A stretch of DNA of 5,934 nucleotides from Nitrospirota bacterium. Lineage in GTDB: Bacteria > Nitrospirota > Thermodesulfovibrionia > JACRGW01. Positions 1 to 5,409 of this stretch are shown here, piece after piece. The notes under the pieces were generated by a model. That model had not been told where the DNA came from, searched no databases, and was given only the letters and a program-made list of their open reading frames with translations. Position 1 is the stretch's first letter. The number at the start of each line of letters is the position of its first letter. The stretch covers positions 1-5,934 of the forward strand of contig JACRGW010000150.1 in NCBI GenBank assembly GCA_016212195.1, in the 5' to 3' direction. Both the position numbers and the translations under genes were made by a program.

Positions 1-581
1 AGGAGATGAGGTGCAATCTGTCTCTTCAGCTTTGAGATACCGAGAAGGTCATCCTGATAGAATATATTGAATATAAAGTTCCTCAGGATGTTGATCCTGA
101 AACCCCTTTCAAAGGCCGTGGAGAAATCGATAAGATAGGGCTCCTGATCCACTGAAACAAGGATATTTTTATTATTCCTCATATCACAAAGCACAATCCC
201 GCGGGCATGCACCCTGTCGATAGTATCTCTTAATCTTGAAAAAAATGTCGGTGAGAGCTCACCAGTCCTGCATCTCGAGGCATCCTTCCCCTCAATATAC
301 TCGACAATAATTGCATACCTGTCGACCTTCCCGATGAACTTAGGTATCCCGGAAAGACCGACAAGCCTCTTGTATATGTATGCCTCTCTGTATATAGCCG
401 GGATACCGACAAAGAGACGGCAGATAAAATCCTTCTTTGCATAATCCTTAAAGACCGCCTCTTTTGAATCGTATCTTATAAGATAAAGATCGGGCTGCCA
501 TGGTTTGCTCCCCTTCCGGAGATAATCGATCTTAAGCCCTTCAATATCTTCCCTTAGGATCTGCACAATATCAAATAACAA
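1..581 (-). CDS. RIO/LPS-kinase-like protein (partial, C-terminus off window)
   Basis: The minus strand is open from the end of the methyltransferase gene to the window edge, giving 193 residues without the C-terminus. Kinase-fold landmarks occur in order: a VFKDY segment with a candidate ATP-binding Lys45, an alphaC-like YREAYIYKRL with Glu66, a hinge-like IIVEYIEG (91-98), a catalytic-loop-like HARGIVLCDMRNNKNIL (125-141; Asp133 and Asn139 in the HxD...N positions), and a metal-binding YLIDFS (149-154; Asp152 as the DFG Asp). This pattern fits compact RIO/lipopolysaccharide-kinase-type phosphotransferases; the substrate cannot be read from the sequence. No ATG is available near the start. 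TTG at 581 (3 nt after the upstream TAA) or GTG at 566 are candidates, and neither has a convincing Shine-Dalgarno. The frame is the same as that of the upstream gene, so co-transcription is very likely. Fold assignment is fairly secure; start and function are not. Confidence 0.75.
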   Translation of the reverse strand, partial: MLFDIVQILREDIEGLKIDYLRKGSKPWQPDLYLIRYDSKEAVFKDYAKKDFICRLFVGIPAIYREAYIYKRLVGLSGIPKFIGKVDRYAIIVEYIEGKDASRCRTGELSPTFFSRLRDTIDRVHARGIVLCDMRNNKNILVSVDQEPYLIDFSTAFERGFRINILRNFIFNIFYQDDLLGISKLKRQIAPHL

Positions 582-584
582 CAG

Positions 585-1130
585 TTAATTAAAAAGGAGC
601 TTGATACCTATTGCTGCCATACCGAGCAACACAATCAAGACAATCCCATGCTCGCTATTATCTATGAATATATCTAAATCCCACCTCTTACCCCCCCTTT
701 CCGGATAGGGCCTGACCCTGGGTATATAATCCGGGACATGCTTGTCATATCTTGTCCATAGATCTCCGAACCTCTCCCTCAATCTGTCAGATTCAACCCC
801 CTTCTTAAAGGGAACATAGTAGAAGAAAAACACCATTAGTCCTAGAGCCAGGATATATATATTCCTCGCCATGATGGAAAAGCCTGTCATAATAAACAGA
901 GTGCCGAGATAAAGGGGGTTTTTAACATAGGCATAAGGCCCTGTGGTTGTGACCTCCAGGTTTTTCCTTAGATGACCTGCTGCCCAGACCCTCACTAACT
1001 CCCCGGCCATGATTAATGACAGGCCAGTTATATACATCTTCAGATCAGGTTTTGCAAAAAGGACCAACAGGAGACTGATGATATATATCGGTATGGTCTT
1101 CTTTGTAGCCTTCTTCCAGACATTAGCCAT
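585..1130 (-). CDS. ICMT/PEMT-family membrane methyltransferase
   Basis: A 181-residue integral membrane protein. The family signature is clear: a hydrophobic helix around 13-26, a second around 33-51, then AAGHLRKNLEVTTTGPY leading into GPYAYVKNPLYLG (64-76), a hydrophobic stretch around 78-107, and the C-terminal part of the SAM site with Glu113, Leu117, FG (121-122), Tyr128 and VPDYIPR (132-138). These are hallmarks of isoprenylcysteine carboxyl methyltransferase and phospholipid methyltransferase-like enzymes, which use S-adenosylmethionine to methylate membrane-embedded substrates; the bacterial substrate is usually unknown. A further hydrophobic helix (about 161-178) ends the protein. 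The ATG is supported by AGAGGA about 7 nt upstream. The gene is transcribed away from the atp block and is followed directly by the kinase-like gene, suggesting a two-gene unit acting on an envelope or lipid substrate (inference). Confidence 0.9.
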   Translation of the reverse strand: MANVWKKATKKTIPIYIISLLLVLFAKPDLKMYITGLSLIMAGELVRVWAAGHLRKNLEVTTTGPYAYVKNPLYLGTLFIMTGFSIMARNIYILALGLMVFFFYYVPFKKGVESDRLRERFGDLWTRYDKHVPDYIPRVRPYPERGGKRWDLDIFIDNSEHGIVLIVLLGMAAIGIKLLFN

Positions 1131-1158
1131 ATCTATTCCTCTTGATTTTTATTTTATG

Positions 1159-1188
1159 AAGATAGCAGAAAATGGGGGGAGGATTCAA
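1159..1188 (-). promoter_or_regulatory. weak candidate promoter for the methyltransferase gene
   Basis: On the minus strand TTGAAT (1183-1188) and TATCTT (1159-1164) are separated by 18 bp and lie about 30-60 bp upstream of the ATG at 1130. Both boxes are only partial matches to sigma70 consensus, so this is tentative. An alternative -10-like TATAAC further upstream, next to the GC-rich element, has no good partner. Confidence 0.25.
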
Positions 1189-1218
1189 GGAGAAAAACAG
1201 GGCAAATTACCTGTTATA

Positions 1219-1426
1219 CCCCCAAGTGGGTGTCTACCCAGCGAGCAAGGCGAGCGTTGAGGGGGAGGCGACAATCATCTGTGGGGGCCCGTGCGGTGCA
1301 GTGGCTCCTCCGATGCCCCCACACCCCGCGCTTGCACCGGCCGAGCCGGATGCACGCTTCGGCTTTGCCGGTGGAGGGGGCGACGCAAGTCCCTACTTAT
1401 CGAATACGCCTCTCTATCGTATTTTT
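1219..1426. other. GC-rich, strongly folded non-coding element
   Basis: The AT-leaning intergenic region abruptly becomes GC-rich: 75 of the 100 bases in 1281-1380 are G or C. Visible pairings are TGGGT/ACCCA (1227-1231 with 1236-1240, 4-nt loop); a perfect 9-bp TGTGGGGGC/GCCCCCACA (1280-1288 with 1315-1323); and an extended hairpin where ACCGGC (1336-1341) pairs with GCCGGT (1367-1372) around AGCCGGA/TTCGGCT (1344-1350 with 1358-1364, one G-U pair) and a 7-nt loop. CTTGC (1331-1335) and GCAAG (1385-1389) can close it further. CTCCTCC inside the first large loop can also pair with the flanking GGGAGG-type tracts, so a pseudoknot is possible. An AT-rich AATACG/CGTATT hairpin running into five Ts (1403-1426) follows. 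The frames open through it have unlikely Pro/Gly/Ala-rich translations and no support. It may be an interspersed GC-rich repeat or a structured RNA; strand and identity are undetermined. Confidence 0.6.
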
Positions 1427-1464
1427 GCTAAACAATGAGGGCAAGGCATGTTAGAAAAAAATAC

Positions 1465-1493
1465 TTGACAATATCCTCTGATTGCACTAAGTT
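1465..1493 (+). promoter_or_regulatory. candidate sigma70 promoter of the atp block
   Basis: A perfect -35 TTGACA (1465-1470) is followed after exactly 17 bp by TAAGTT (1488-1493), a weaker -10 matching TATAAT at three positions. An A-rich stretch directly upstream (1454-1461) could act as an UP element. It points at atpZ, with a leader of about 115-120 nt, and is the only good plus-strand promoter before the atp genes. Confidence 0.5.
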
Positions 1494-1503
1494 AACACGT
1501 TAA
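1492..1503. promoter_or_regulatory. inverted repeat overlapping the atp promoter
   Basis: TTAAC-AC-GTTAA has perfect 5-bp arms and begins on the last two bases of the proposed -10 box, covering the expected transcription start. The position suits an operator, but arms this short and AT-rich can arise by chance. Confidence 0.25.
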
Positions 1504-1616
1504 GCACAACGAATATTTATCAGACCTGCATTAAGGGTGAAAAGAATCAATAATTATATCTTTTAGGATTAAAGGTTTGATTGTGACTGAATCGCATGTT
1601 AAATTTAGTTTATGCT

Positions 1617-1856
1617 ATGGGCAGCAAGAATGAAAAAGATTATCAGAAGCTAAGGCAGCTAGGTCTTTATACTACCATACCGGCATTATTGCTGGTAGGT
1701 CCTGCTTTAGGTTATTTTATTGGCGAATATCTGGATAGATATTTTAATACAAGCCCATGGCTAATGATATTCTTTATAGTGATTGGCGGCATAGCGAGCG
1801 TGAAGCAGATTATTAGCTTTCTATCAAAAGGGGATATTGATAATAATGATAAATAG
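1617..1856 (+). CDS. atpZ: AtpZ/AtpI-type small F0 assembly protein
   Basis: A 79-residue protein with two hydrophobic helices (about 15-35 and 47-66). They flank the family's characteristic GYFIGEYLDRYFNTSPW segment (about 32-48), then a glycine-bearing second helix (FFIVIGGIASVKQI) and a polar tail. This is the pattern of the AtpZ / 'ATPase gene 1' family that precedes F0 genes and is linked to ATP synthase assembly or Mg2+/Ca2+ transport. Being first in an F0 operon supports the call. Two in-frame ATGs compete: 1596 (86 residues) and 1617 (79 residues). Neither has a clear Shine-Dalgarno. I prefer 1617 because the first seven residues of the longer form come from AT-rich leader-like sequence and homologues usually start close to the charged KNEKDYQKLRQLG stretch. 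The stop overlaps the next gene by 11 nt. Confidence 0.8.
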   Translation: MGSKNEKDYQKLRQLGLYTTIPALLLVGPALGYFIGEYLDRYFNTSPWLMIFFIVIGGIASVKQIISFLSKGDIDNNDK

Positions 1857-2208
1857 TACCACAATTATCTGGTTTCTTGTTGGGGGGATATGGAACAGCA
1901 CAAACCTCTGGTTATTGCACCTGGTCATTAAAACCACCTTTTCGCAATCAAGAAAAATGGGCAGGATAATGCTTATCCTTTTTCTGAAATTCCCTATCCT
2001 ATATACATCCGGCTATCTGATCCTTGCATATGGAAAACCGTCCTTTGGAGGATTAATCCTCGGTTTCTCTGTCCCATTGCTGGCCACCTTTATCTGGCTG
2101 ATTCGAAGATCAACACACCCTACCCAACCGGATTATACTAACAATACCAAGGTCAAAGAGGTTGATTATTCCGGTATTTTTCATAACATTAAAGGTCAGC
2201 AGAGATGA
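1846..2208 (+). CDS. atpI: ATP synthase subunit I-like membrane protein
   Basis: A 120-residue, highly hydrophobic protein with three or four predicted helices (about 4-27, 38-57 and 64-84) and a hydrophilic C-terminal tail of about 35 residues. Size, topology and place between atpZ and atpB match the poorly conserved ATP synthase I family, thought to help c-ring assembly. There is no strong sequence signature, so the call depends partly on context. ATG 1846 is preferred over TTG 1837: AAAAGGGG (1826-1833) lies 12 nt before the ATG but only 3 nt before the TTG. Both starts overlap the atpZ end. The 3' end overlaps atpB as ATGA (4 nt), which indicates translational coupling. Confidence 0.7.
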   Translation: MINSTTIIWFLVGGIWNSTNLWLLHLVIKTTFSQSRKMGRIMLILFLKFPILYTSGYLILAYGKPSFGGLILGFSVPLLATFIWLIRRSTHPTQPDYTNNTKVKEVDYSGIFHNIKGQQR

Positions 2209-3023
2209 CAGAAGAGGTAGCGTCAAAGCCCCCTGAGGCATCCAATATAATAACCATTCTAAATGAGCTATGGGGTGATAACTCTCTTATCAAGGTTCTT
2301 CATCATTTTGAAGACATCTTCTTTGCGGGCATCATCATAATAATACTGGTATCAGCCGCCTACCTCTCGACAAAAAGAAAAGCCCTGATCCCAGGGAAGT
2401 ACCAGAACCTAATGGAACTTATTGTTGAGACCTTTGATAATTTCGTAAGCGGAATCCTCGGCCAGTATGGAAGGAAGTTCACCCCCTTCATCGGTACGCT
2501 CTTCCTCTATATCTTTTTCATGAATATGCTCGGCCTTATCCCGGGAATGAAATCACCCTCTTCCAATTTAAATACAACCCTTGCCCTTGCAATAGTAGTC
2601 TTTTTATATGTGCAGTACACAGGGATCAGGCAGTTAGGTATTTTAGGATATCTGGATCACCTTATGGGAAACCCAAGGGATATAATCGGTTTTCTCTTTA
2701 TACCCCTGATGTTTCCCCTGCATGTTATGGGAGAATTAATAAAGCCTGTAAGTTTGAGCCTCAGACTCTTTGGTAATATAATGGGAGAGGATGCCCTGAT
2801 AGCGGCCTTTCTCCTATTCGGGGTATTAGCTTTAAGCTTTATACATAGCCCGGTGGGTCTGCCTTTGCAGATCCCATTTATGCTTCTGGCAATACTAACA
2901 GGCGCTGTGCAGGCATTAGTCTTTAGTCTATTAACCACCATATACCTCTTTATGATGTTACCTCATCATGAACATAATGAACATGAGGTAGGAATAGAGG
3001 GAGAAAGAAAGGAGGGTATTTAA
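2205..3023 (+). CDS. atpB: F0F1 ATP synthase subunit a
   Basis: A 272-residue proton-channel subunit. The diagnostic helix is intact: SLSLRLFGNIMGED (183-196) with the essential Arg187 that faces the c-ring carboxylate (E. coli Arg210). The last helix carries GAVQALVFSLLTTIYL (233-248) with Gln236 at the position of E. coli Gln252. Other family landmarks are NMLGLIP (107-113) and the PLMFPLHVMGELIKP segment (167-181). About six hydrophobic helices are visible, with the N-terminus (1-33) amphipathic and polar. The C-terminus is unusually His/Glu-rich (HHEHNEHE, 254-261), possibly a metal- or proton-binding tail. The length is typical. It begins inside the atpI stop codon and ends one base before the atpE start, so it is tightly coupled on both sides. 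Confidence 0.97.
   Translation: MTEEVASKPPEASNIITILNELWGDNSLIKVLHHFEDIFFAGIIIIILVSAAYLSTKRKALIPGKYQNLMELIVETFDNFVSGILGQYGRKFTPFIGTLFLYIFFMNMLGLIPGMKSPSSNLNTTLALAIVVFLYVQYTGIRQLGILGYLDHLMGNPRDIIGFLFIPLMFPLHVMGELIKPVSLSLRLFGNIMGEDALIAAFLLFGVLALSFIHSPVGLPLQIPFMLLAILTGAVQALVFSLLTTIYLFMMLPHHEHNEHEVGIEGERKEGI
3011..3016 (+). promoter_or_regulatory. strong Shine-Dalgarno for atpE
   Basis: GGAGGG lies within the 3' end of atpB, 8 nt before the TTG start of atpE. It fixes that rare start and may compensate for it, since c is needed in many copies per enzyme. Confidence 0.75.
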
Positions 3024-3024
3024 G

Positions 3025-3258
3025 TTGACATTTCAAATCGCATTGGCATTGGCTCTTCCGTTATCCGTGGGACTGGCTGCAATAGGTTCGGCAGTAGGAT
3101 TGGGGTTGGCGGTGAAGGGAGCCATGGAGGCCATAGGAAGGCAGCCTGAGGCCGCAACAAAGATTCAGCTCTCGATGGTAATTGGTTGCGCATTTATAGA
3201 GGCATTGACCATATATGCACTTCTTACTGTCCTTATATTTCAGGGCCGGGTTGGATAG
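3025..3258 (+). CDS. atpE: F0F1 ATP synthase subunit c
   Basis: A 77-residue helical hairpin proteolipid. Helix 1 (about 5-36) has the small-residue packing pattern G21-A23-G25-G27-A29. The polar loop is RQPEA (39-43). Helix 2 (about 47-72) carries the ion-binding Glu59 in CAFIEALTIYALL. At the sodium-signature positions it has Leu26 rather than Gln, and Ala60-Leu61 rather than Ser-Thr, so proton coupling is the likely mode (inferred by alignment with the known Na+ c subunit of Ilyobacter). The start is TTG, set by the GGAGGG upstream; no alternative ATG gives a complete helix 1. One base separates it from atpB, and 96 nt follow before atpH. Confidence 0.96.
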   Translation: MTFQIALALALPLSVGLAAIGSAVGLGLAVKGAMEAIGRQPEAATKIQLSMVIGCAFIEALTIYALLTVLIFQGRVG

Positions 3259-3354
3259 ATTAAGAACGGAGATGTCTTTCCCTTGCGCTGATCCCTGGAG
3301 CACAGGTAAGCTTTGGGAGAGACCCTCTCTGTAAGACTTAATCGGGAAGGAACT

Positions 3355-3900
3355 TTGACTAACAACAAGGGATCTATTGTCAGGGCATATGCACAGGATC
3401 TTCTGCCGCTGGCAGCTACAGAGGGTATCCTTGAAAGGGTGAAGGATGAGCTTTGTTATCTCAGGGAACTCCTCATCTCAATACCCAGACTGAAGGAGTT
3501 TCTTAATAACCCCAATATCTCAAAGGATGCTAAAAAGGGGATCCTCTCCGAATTATTCAACAATAATCTCTCACCTGTGACAATGAATCACCTGAGCCTT
3601 ATAATTGATGAGGAGAGACAGGGGATACTCATAGATATAATTGATGAGTTCTTAAGGCAGGTTAGAAAGGTTGAGAAGGTTCAGGTTATCGCTATAACAT
3701 CGGAGCCCCTAACTGACGAGACCGCCAAAAGGCTTTCACAGGAACTTTCAAGGGCTATAGGAAAGGATACAGACCTTGAGCTAGCTATCGATGAGACTAT
3801 TTTAGGTGGTATTATATTAAGGATAGGTGACAGGATAATAGATGGAAGCCTAAGCGGCAGACTACAGAGGCTTGGAGAATACTTAAAAAAAAGCATATAA
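3355..3900 (+). CDS. atpH: F0F1 ATP synthase subunit delta
   Basis: A 181-residue peripheral-stalk protein that joins subunit b to the top of F1. The N-terminal helical domain opens with GSIVRAYAQDLLPLA (6-20), the family's YAxAL-type motif, and includes LKEFLNNPNIS, matching the conserved 'fL.nP.is' region. The C-terminal signature IDETILGGIILRIGDRIIDGSLSGRLQRL is complete and ends the protein normally. Two TTG starts are possible: 3355, preceded by GGGAAGGA (3344-3351), and 3313, giving 195 residues. The shorter form matches usual family length and places the YA motif at residue 12; the extra 14 residues of the longer form are unlike the family. The gene comes before atpF, whereas b normally precedes delta. 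Confidence 0.93.
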   Translation: MTNNKGSIVRAYAQDLLPLAATEGILERVKDELCYLRELLISIPRLKEFLNNPNISKDAKKGILSELFNNNLSPVTMNHLSLIIDEERQGILIDIIDEFLRQVRKVEKVQVIAITSEPLTDETAKRLSQELSRAIGKDTDLELAIDETILGGIILRIGDRIIDGSLSGRLQRLGEYLKKSI

Positions 3901-3921
3901 AAATCATTTAGGAGAGGGATT

Positions 3922-4503
3922 GTGGACCTAGAGTTAAAACAGATATTAACACAGATAGCAGGGTTTATTGTCCTCCTCTGGCTGCTCAAGAAGTTCGCAT
4001 GGGGCCATATCTTGAATATGTTGGATGAGAGGAGGAATAAAATCGCCAATGAGTTTCAGGCAATAGAGGAGTCAAAGAAGGATCTTTCCATCTTAAAAAA
4101 TGAGTATGAATCAAAACTTGTAGAGATAGAGACCTATACCCAAACACGACTCAGGGAAGGGATTAAAGAGGGAGAAAGGATAGCTAAAGAGATAATAGAC
4201 AAGGCAAGAGAAGAAGCGATCAAGTTCCTAAGGGAGAAGGAACAGGAGATCAAGAAAGAGAGGGAAAAGGCATTAAAGGATCTTGAGTCTCGGATTATAG
4301 ACCTCTCGGTCACAATAGCCTCCAAGGTAATAGGTAAAACTCTCAGCAAAGAGGATAATCTAAAGATCGTTAATGAGTTTATCTCTAACACACAAAACCT
4401 CGACCTTATTAATGACGGAGAAGGTCCGGATCGAGACTGCTCCGATAGAACTGAGGGAGAACAAACCGGTTTATATACCCCCGACCACAAGGTCAATCAA
4501 TAA
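3922..4503 (+). CDS. atpF: F0F1 ATP synthase subunit b with odd C-terminal tail
   Basis: A 193-residue peripheral-stalk subunit. A single N-terminal membrane helix (about 8-22, ILTQIAGFIVLLWLL) is followed by the family's hinge region with Trp27 and DERRNKI (35-41). A long, highly charged coiled coil (about 40-135) contains the usual AREEAIKFLREKEQEIKKE-type repeats. The delta-binding end IIDLSVTIASKVIGKTLSKEDNLKIVNEFI is intact. The last 33 residues (161-193) do not resemble the family: they are Asp/Gly/Glu/Thr-rich and non-helical, and most b subunits end close to residue 160. The GTG start has AGGAGAGGG (3910-3918) just upstream. It lies 21 nt after atpH and is the last atp gene here; no alpha-subunit gene follows. 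Confidence 0.93.
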   Translation: MDLELKQILTQIAGFIVLLWLLKKFAWGHILNMLDERRNKIANEFQAIEESKKDLSILKNEYESKLVEIETYTQTRLREGIKEGERIAKEIIDKAREEAIKFLREKEQEIKKEREKALKDLESRIIDLSVTIASKVIGKTLSKEDNLKIVNEFISNTQNLDLINDGEGPDRDCSDRTEGEQTGLYTPDHKVNQ

Positions 4504-4550
4504 AAGATCACCTGACGAAGCTGTTTTTCAACTTCAGCAAAATATATCTT

Positions 4551-4589
4551 CTGTGGCAATATTCCACATTATGTGGGATTATGCCACAG
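4551..4589. repeat. tandem dyad sites forming a 39-bp inverted repeat
   Basis: Two copies of TGTGG-N7-CCACA lie at 4552-4568 and 4572-4588, 20 bp apart start to start. Together they make a larger near-palindrome (4551-4569 against 4571-4589, 16 of 19 positions complementary plus one G-U, one central base). It starts about 50 bp after the atpF stop. No T run follows, so it is not a standard terminator. Either two dimer-binding sites about two helical turns apart or a long RNA hairpin would explain it. Confidence 0.6.
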
Positions 4590-4765
4590 CCATATGACTC
4601 CGGATTATAACCTCATTTTTTGTTAATGCTTAGCAACTTCTTGTTTTGCAAGGTAATATCGCCTTAAGAAGACTCGATCAATTACAAGGCATATTAATTG
4701 CAAAATACATCTCCCTGAATTATTAAGTTTTTTGCGCCGACTATCTTCTAATAATTTTTTTGTGA

Positions 4766-4882
4766 CTTTGTGTTGCAGCAGAAAAGAAGATAGCTGCGGA
4801 TAGATTACGTGGTACGATCCGAAGAGATGTCAATCTGCCTAAAGAAGAGAAAGGAGGTGAATATCTCGGAATCATAAGATAA
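4766..4882 (+). pseudogene. possible 3' relic of a lost gene
   Basis: A frame open for 38 codons ends at TAA 4880-4882. Upstream it is bounded by TGA (4763-4765) and has no ATG, GTG or TTG. Its translation is balanced and protein-like, with segments such as AAEKKIAADRLRGTIRRD and NLPKEEKGGEYLGIIR, unlike its AT-rich surroundings. I do not recognise the family. It also contains a full 10-nt AAGGAGGTGA (4851-4860) with no usable start codon downstream. It may be the eroded end of a gene once upstream of another gene, or chance. Confidence 0.25.
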
Positions 4883-4888
4883 TTCCGA
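4866..4888. repeat. inverted repeat upstream of the cytochrome gene
   Basis: TCGGAAT (4866-4872) and ATTCCGA (4882-4888) form perfect 7-bp arms around a 9-bp spacer, about 70 bp before the cytochrome ATG. It could be an operator or a short leader hairpin. There is no T run, so termination is unlikely. Confidence 0.4.
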
Positions 4889-4958
4889 ATTTAGCCGCTA
4901 ATTCAAATCATATTAATTTGGTATTCACAAGCATACTTAACACCAGGGAGGACAAAAG

Positions 4959-5399
4959 ATGAAAAAAGTTGCTGTATTGATCTTGGCATTTACATTAATG
5001 GCCTTTTATGTGGTTAACAGTTACAGCGCAGCAGAGAAGGATCCGCTTGCATCAAGGGTTCCGGCTGACCAGATGGCAGCAGCAAAGGCGATGAAGAATC
5101 CTGTTGCGTCAAATCCTGCAAATATAGCAAAGGGGAAGGAGCTCTTCACGGGCAAGGCAACATGTTTTACCTGCCATGGTGAGAATGGCGATGGTAACGG
5201 CCCTGCCGGTGCTGCGCTTGATCCTTCTCCAAGGAATTTTACGAATGGCAAGTTCCATGCGGCAAAGACAGATGGCGAACTATTCTGGGTAGTAAAGAAT
5301 GGAAGTGCAGGAACCAGCATGATCTCATATGCCCCATCAGTAATTACAGAGCAGGAGGCTTGGGAGATCATCACTTTTGTAAGGACTCTAAAGAAGTAG
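4959..5399 (+). CDS. exported monohaem class I cytochrome c
   Basis: A 146-residue precursor. Residues 1-24 are a Sec signal peptide: MKK, a hydrophobic core, then a SYSA-type cleavage region, leaving a mature protein of about 122 residues in the periplasm. The single haem-binding CFTCH is at 69-73, followed by GENGDGNGPAG typical of this family. The distal ligand is probably Met121 in GTSMISYAP. The C-terminal helix ITEQEAWEIITFVRTLKK (129-146) closes a standard fold. About 34 residues between signal and haem domain (25-58) form an Ala/Lys/Pro-rich linker. Role: a soluble electron carrier or small subunit of a periplasmic redox complex; the partner is unknown. GGGAGGA about 7 nt before the ATG is a good Shine-Dalgarno. 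It has its own large upstream region, so it is probably transcribed separately from the atp genes. Confidence 0.93.
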   Translation: MKKVAVLILAFTLMAFYVVNSYSAAEKDPLASRVPADQMAAAKAMKNPVASNPANIAKGKELFTGKATCFTCHGENGDGNGPAGAALDPSPRNFTNGKFHAAKTDGELFWVVKNGSAGTSMISYAPSVITEQEAWEIITFVRTLKK

Positions 5400-5409
5400 T
5401 TTAAGGAAT

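Larger units (their letters stand above)
4504..4958. other. 455-bp gene-free region between atpF and the cytochrome gene
   Basis: No complete gene with a start, Shine-Dalgarno and protein-like composition is found on either strand. The region is AT-rich and holds paired TGTGG-N7-CCACA sites (4552-4588), CAATTA/TAATTG (4679-4684 with 4695-4700), a perfect 9-bp CTATCTTCT/AGAAGATAG inverted repeat (4741-4749 with 4785-4793), a start-less coding-like stretch (4766-4882) and TCGGAAT/ATTCCGA (4866-4888). No typical intrinsic terminator, meaning a GC stem followed by a T run, is present. I could not pick one convincing promoter for the cytochrome gene. Confidence 0.6.

Noticed and set aside
230..442. 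Minus-strand ATG open frame of 70 codons
   Set aside because: It lies in another frame of the kinase-like gene, whose motifs appear in order in the competing frame. Its own translation is Ser/Arg-rich and shadow-like.
1172..1438. Plus-strand open frame of 88 codons through the GC-rich element, and an overlapping one at 1230-1454
   Set aside because: The translations are Pro/Gly/Ala-rich products of GC-biased sequence, with no Shine-Dalgarno and no recognisable domain. The strong inverted repeats explain the region better.
3025..3258. Sodium-coupled c subunit
   Set aside because: The Gln in helix 1 and the Ser/Thr after the ion-binding Glu are replaced by Leu26 and Ala60-Leu61.
4552..4568. 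Sigma54 promoter (TGGCA-type -24 element)
   Set aside because: TGGCA is present, but there is no TTGC-type -12 element at the required spacing on either strand.
4551..4589. Intrinsic terminator for the atp block
   Set aside because: The stem is long, but CATATGACTCC follows rather than a T run; the nearest T run is over 20 nt away.
4373..4597. Plus-strand open frame overlapping the end of atpF
   Set aside because: It has no Shine-Dalgarno, is out of frame with a well-supported gene for its first part and runs through the tandem dyad sites. Only the part from 4412 is noted as possibly relic.
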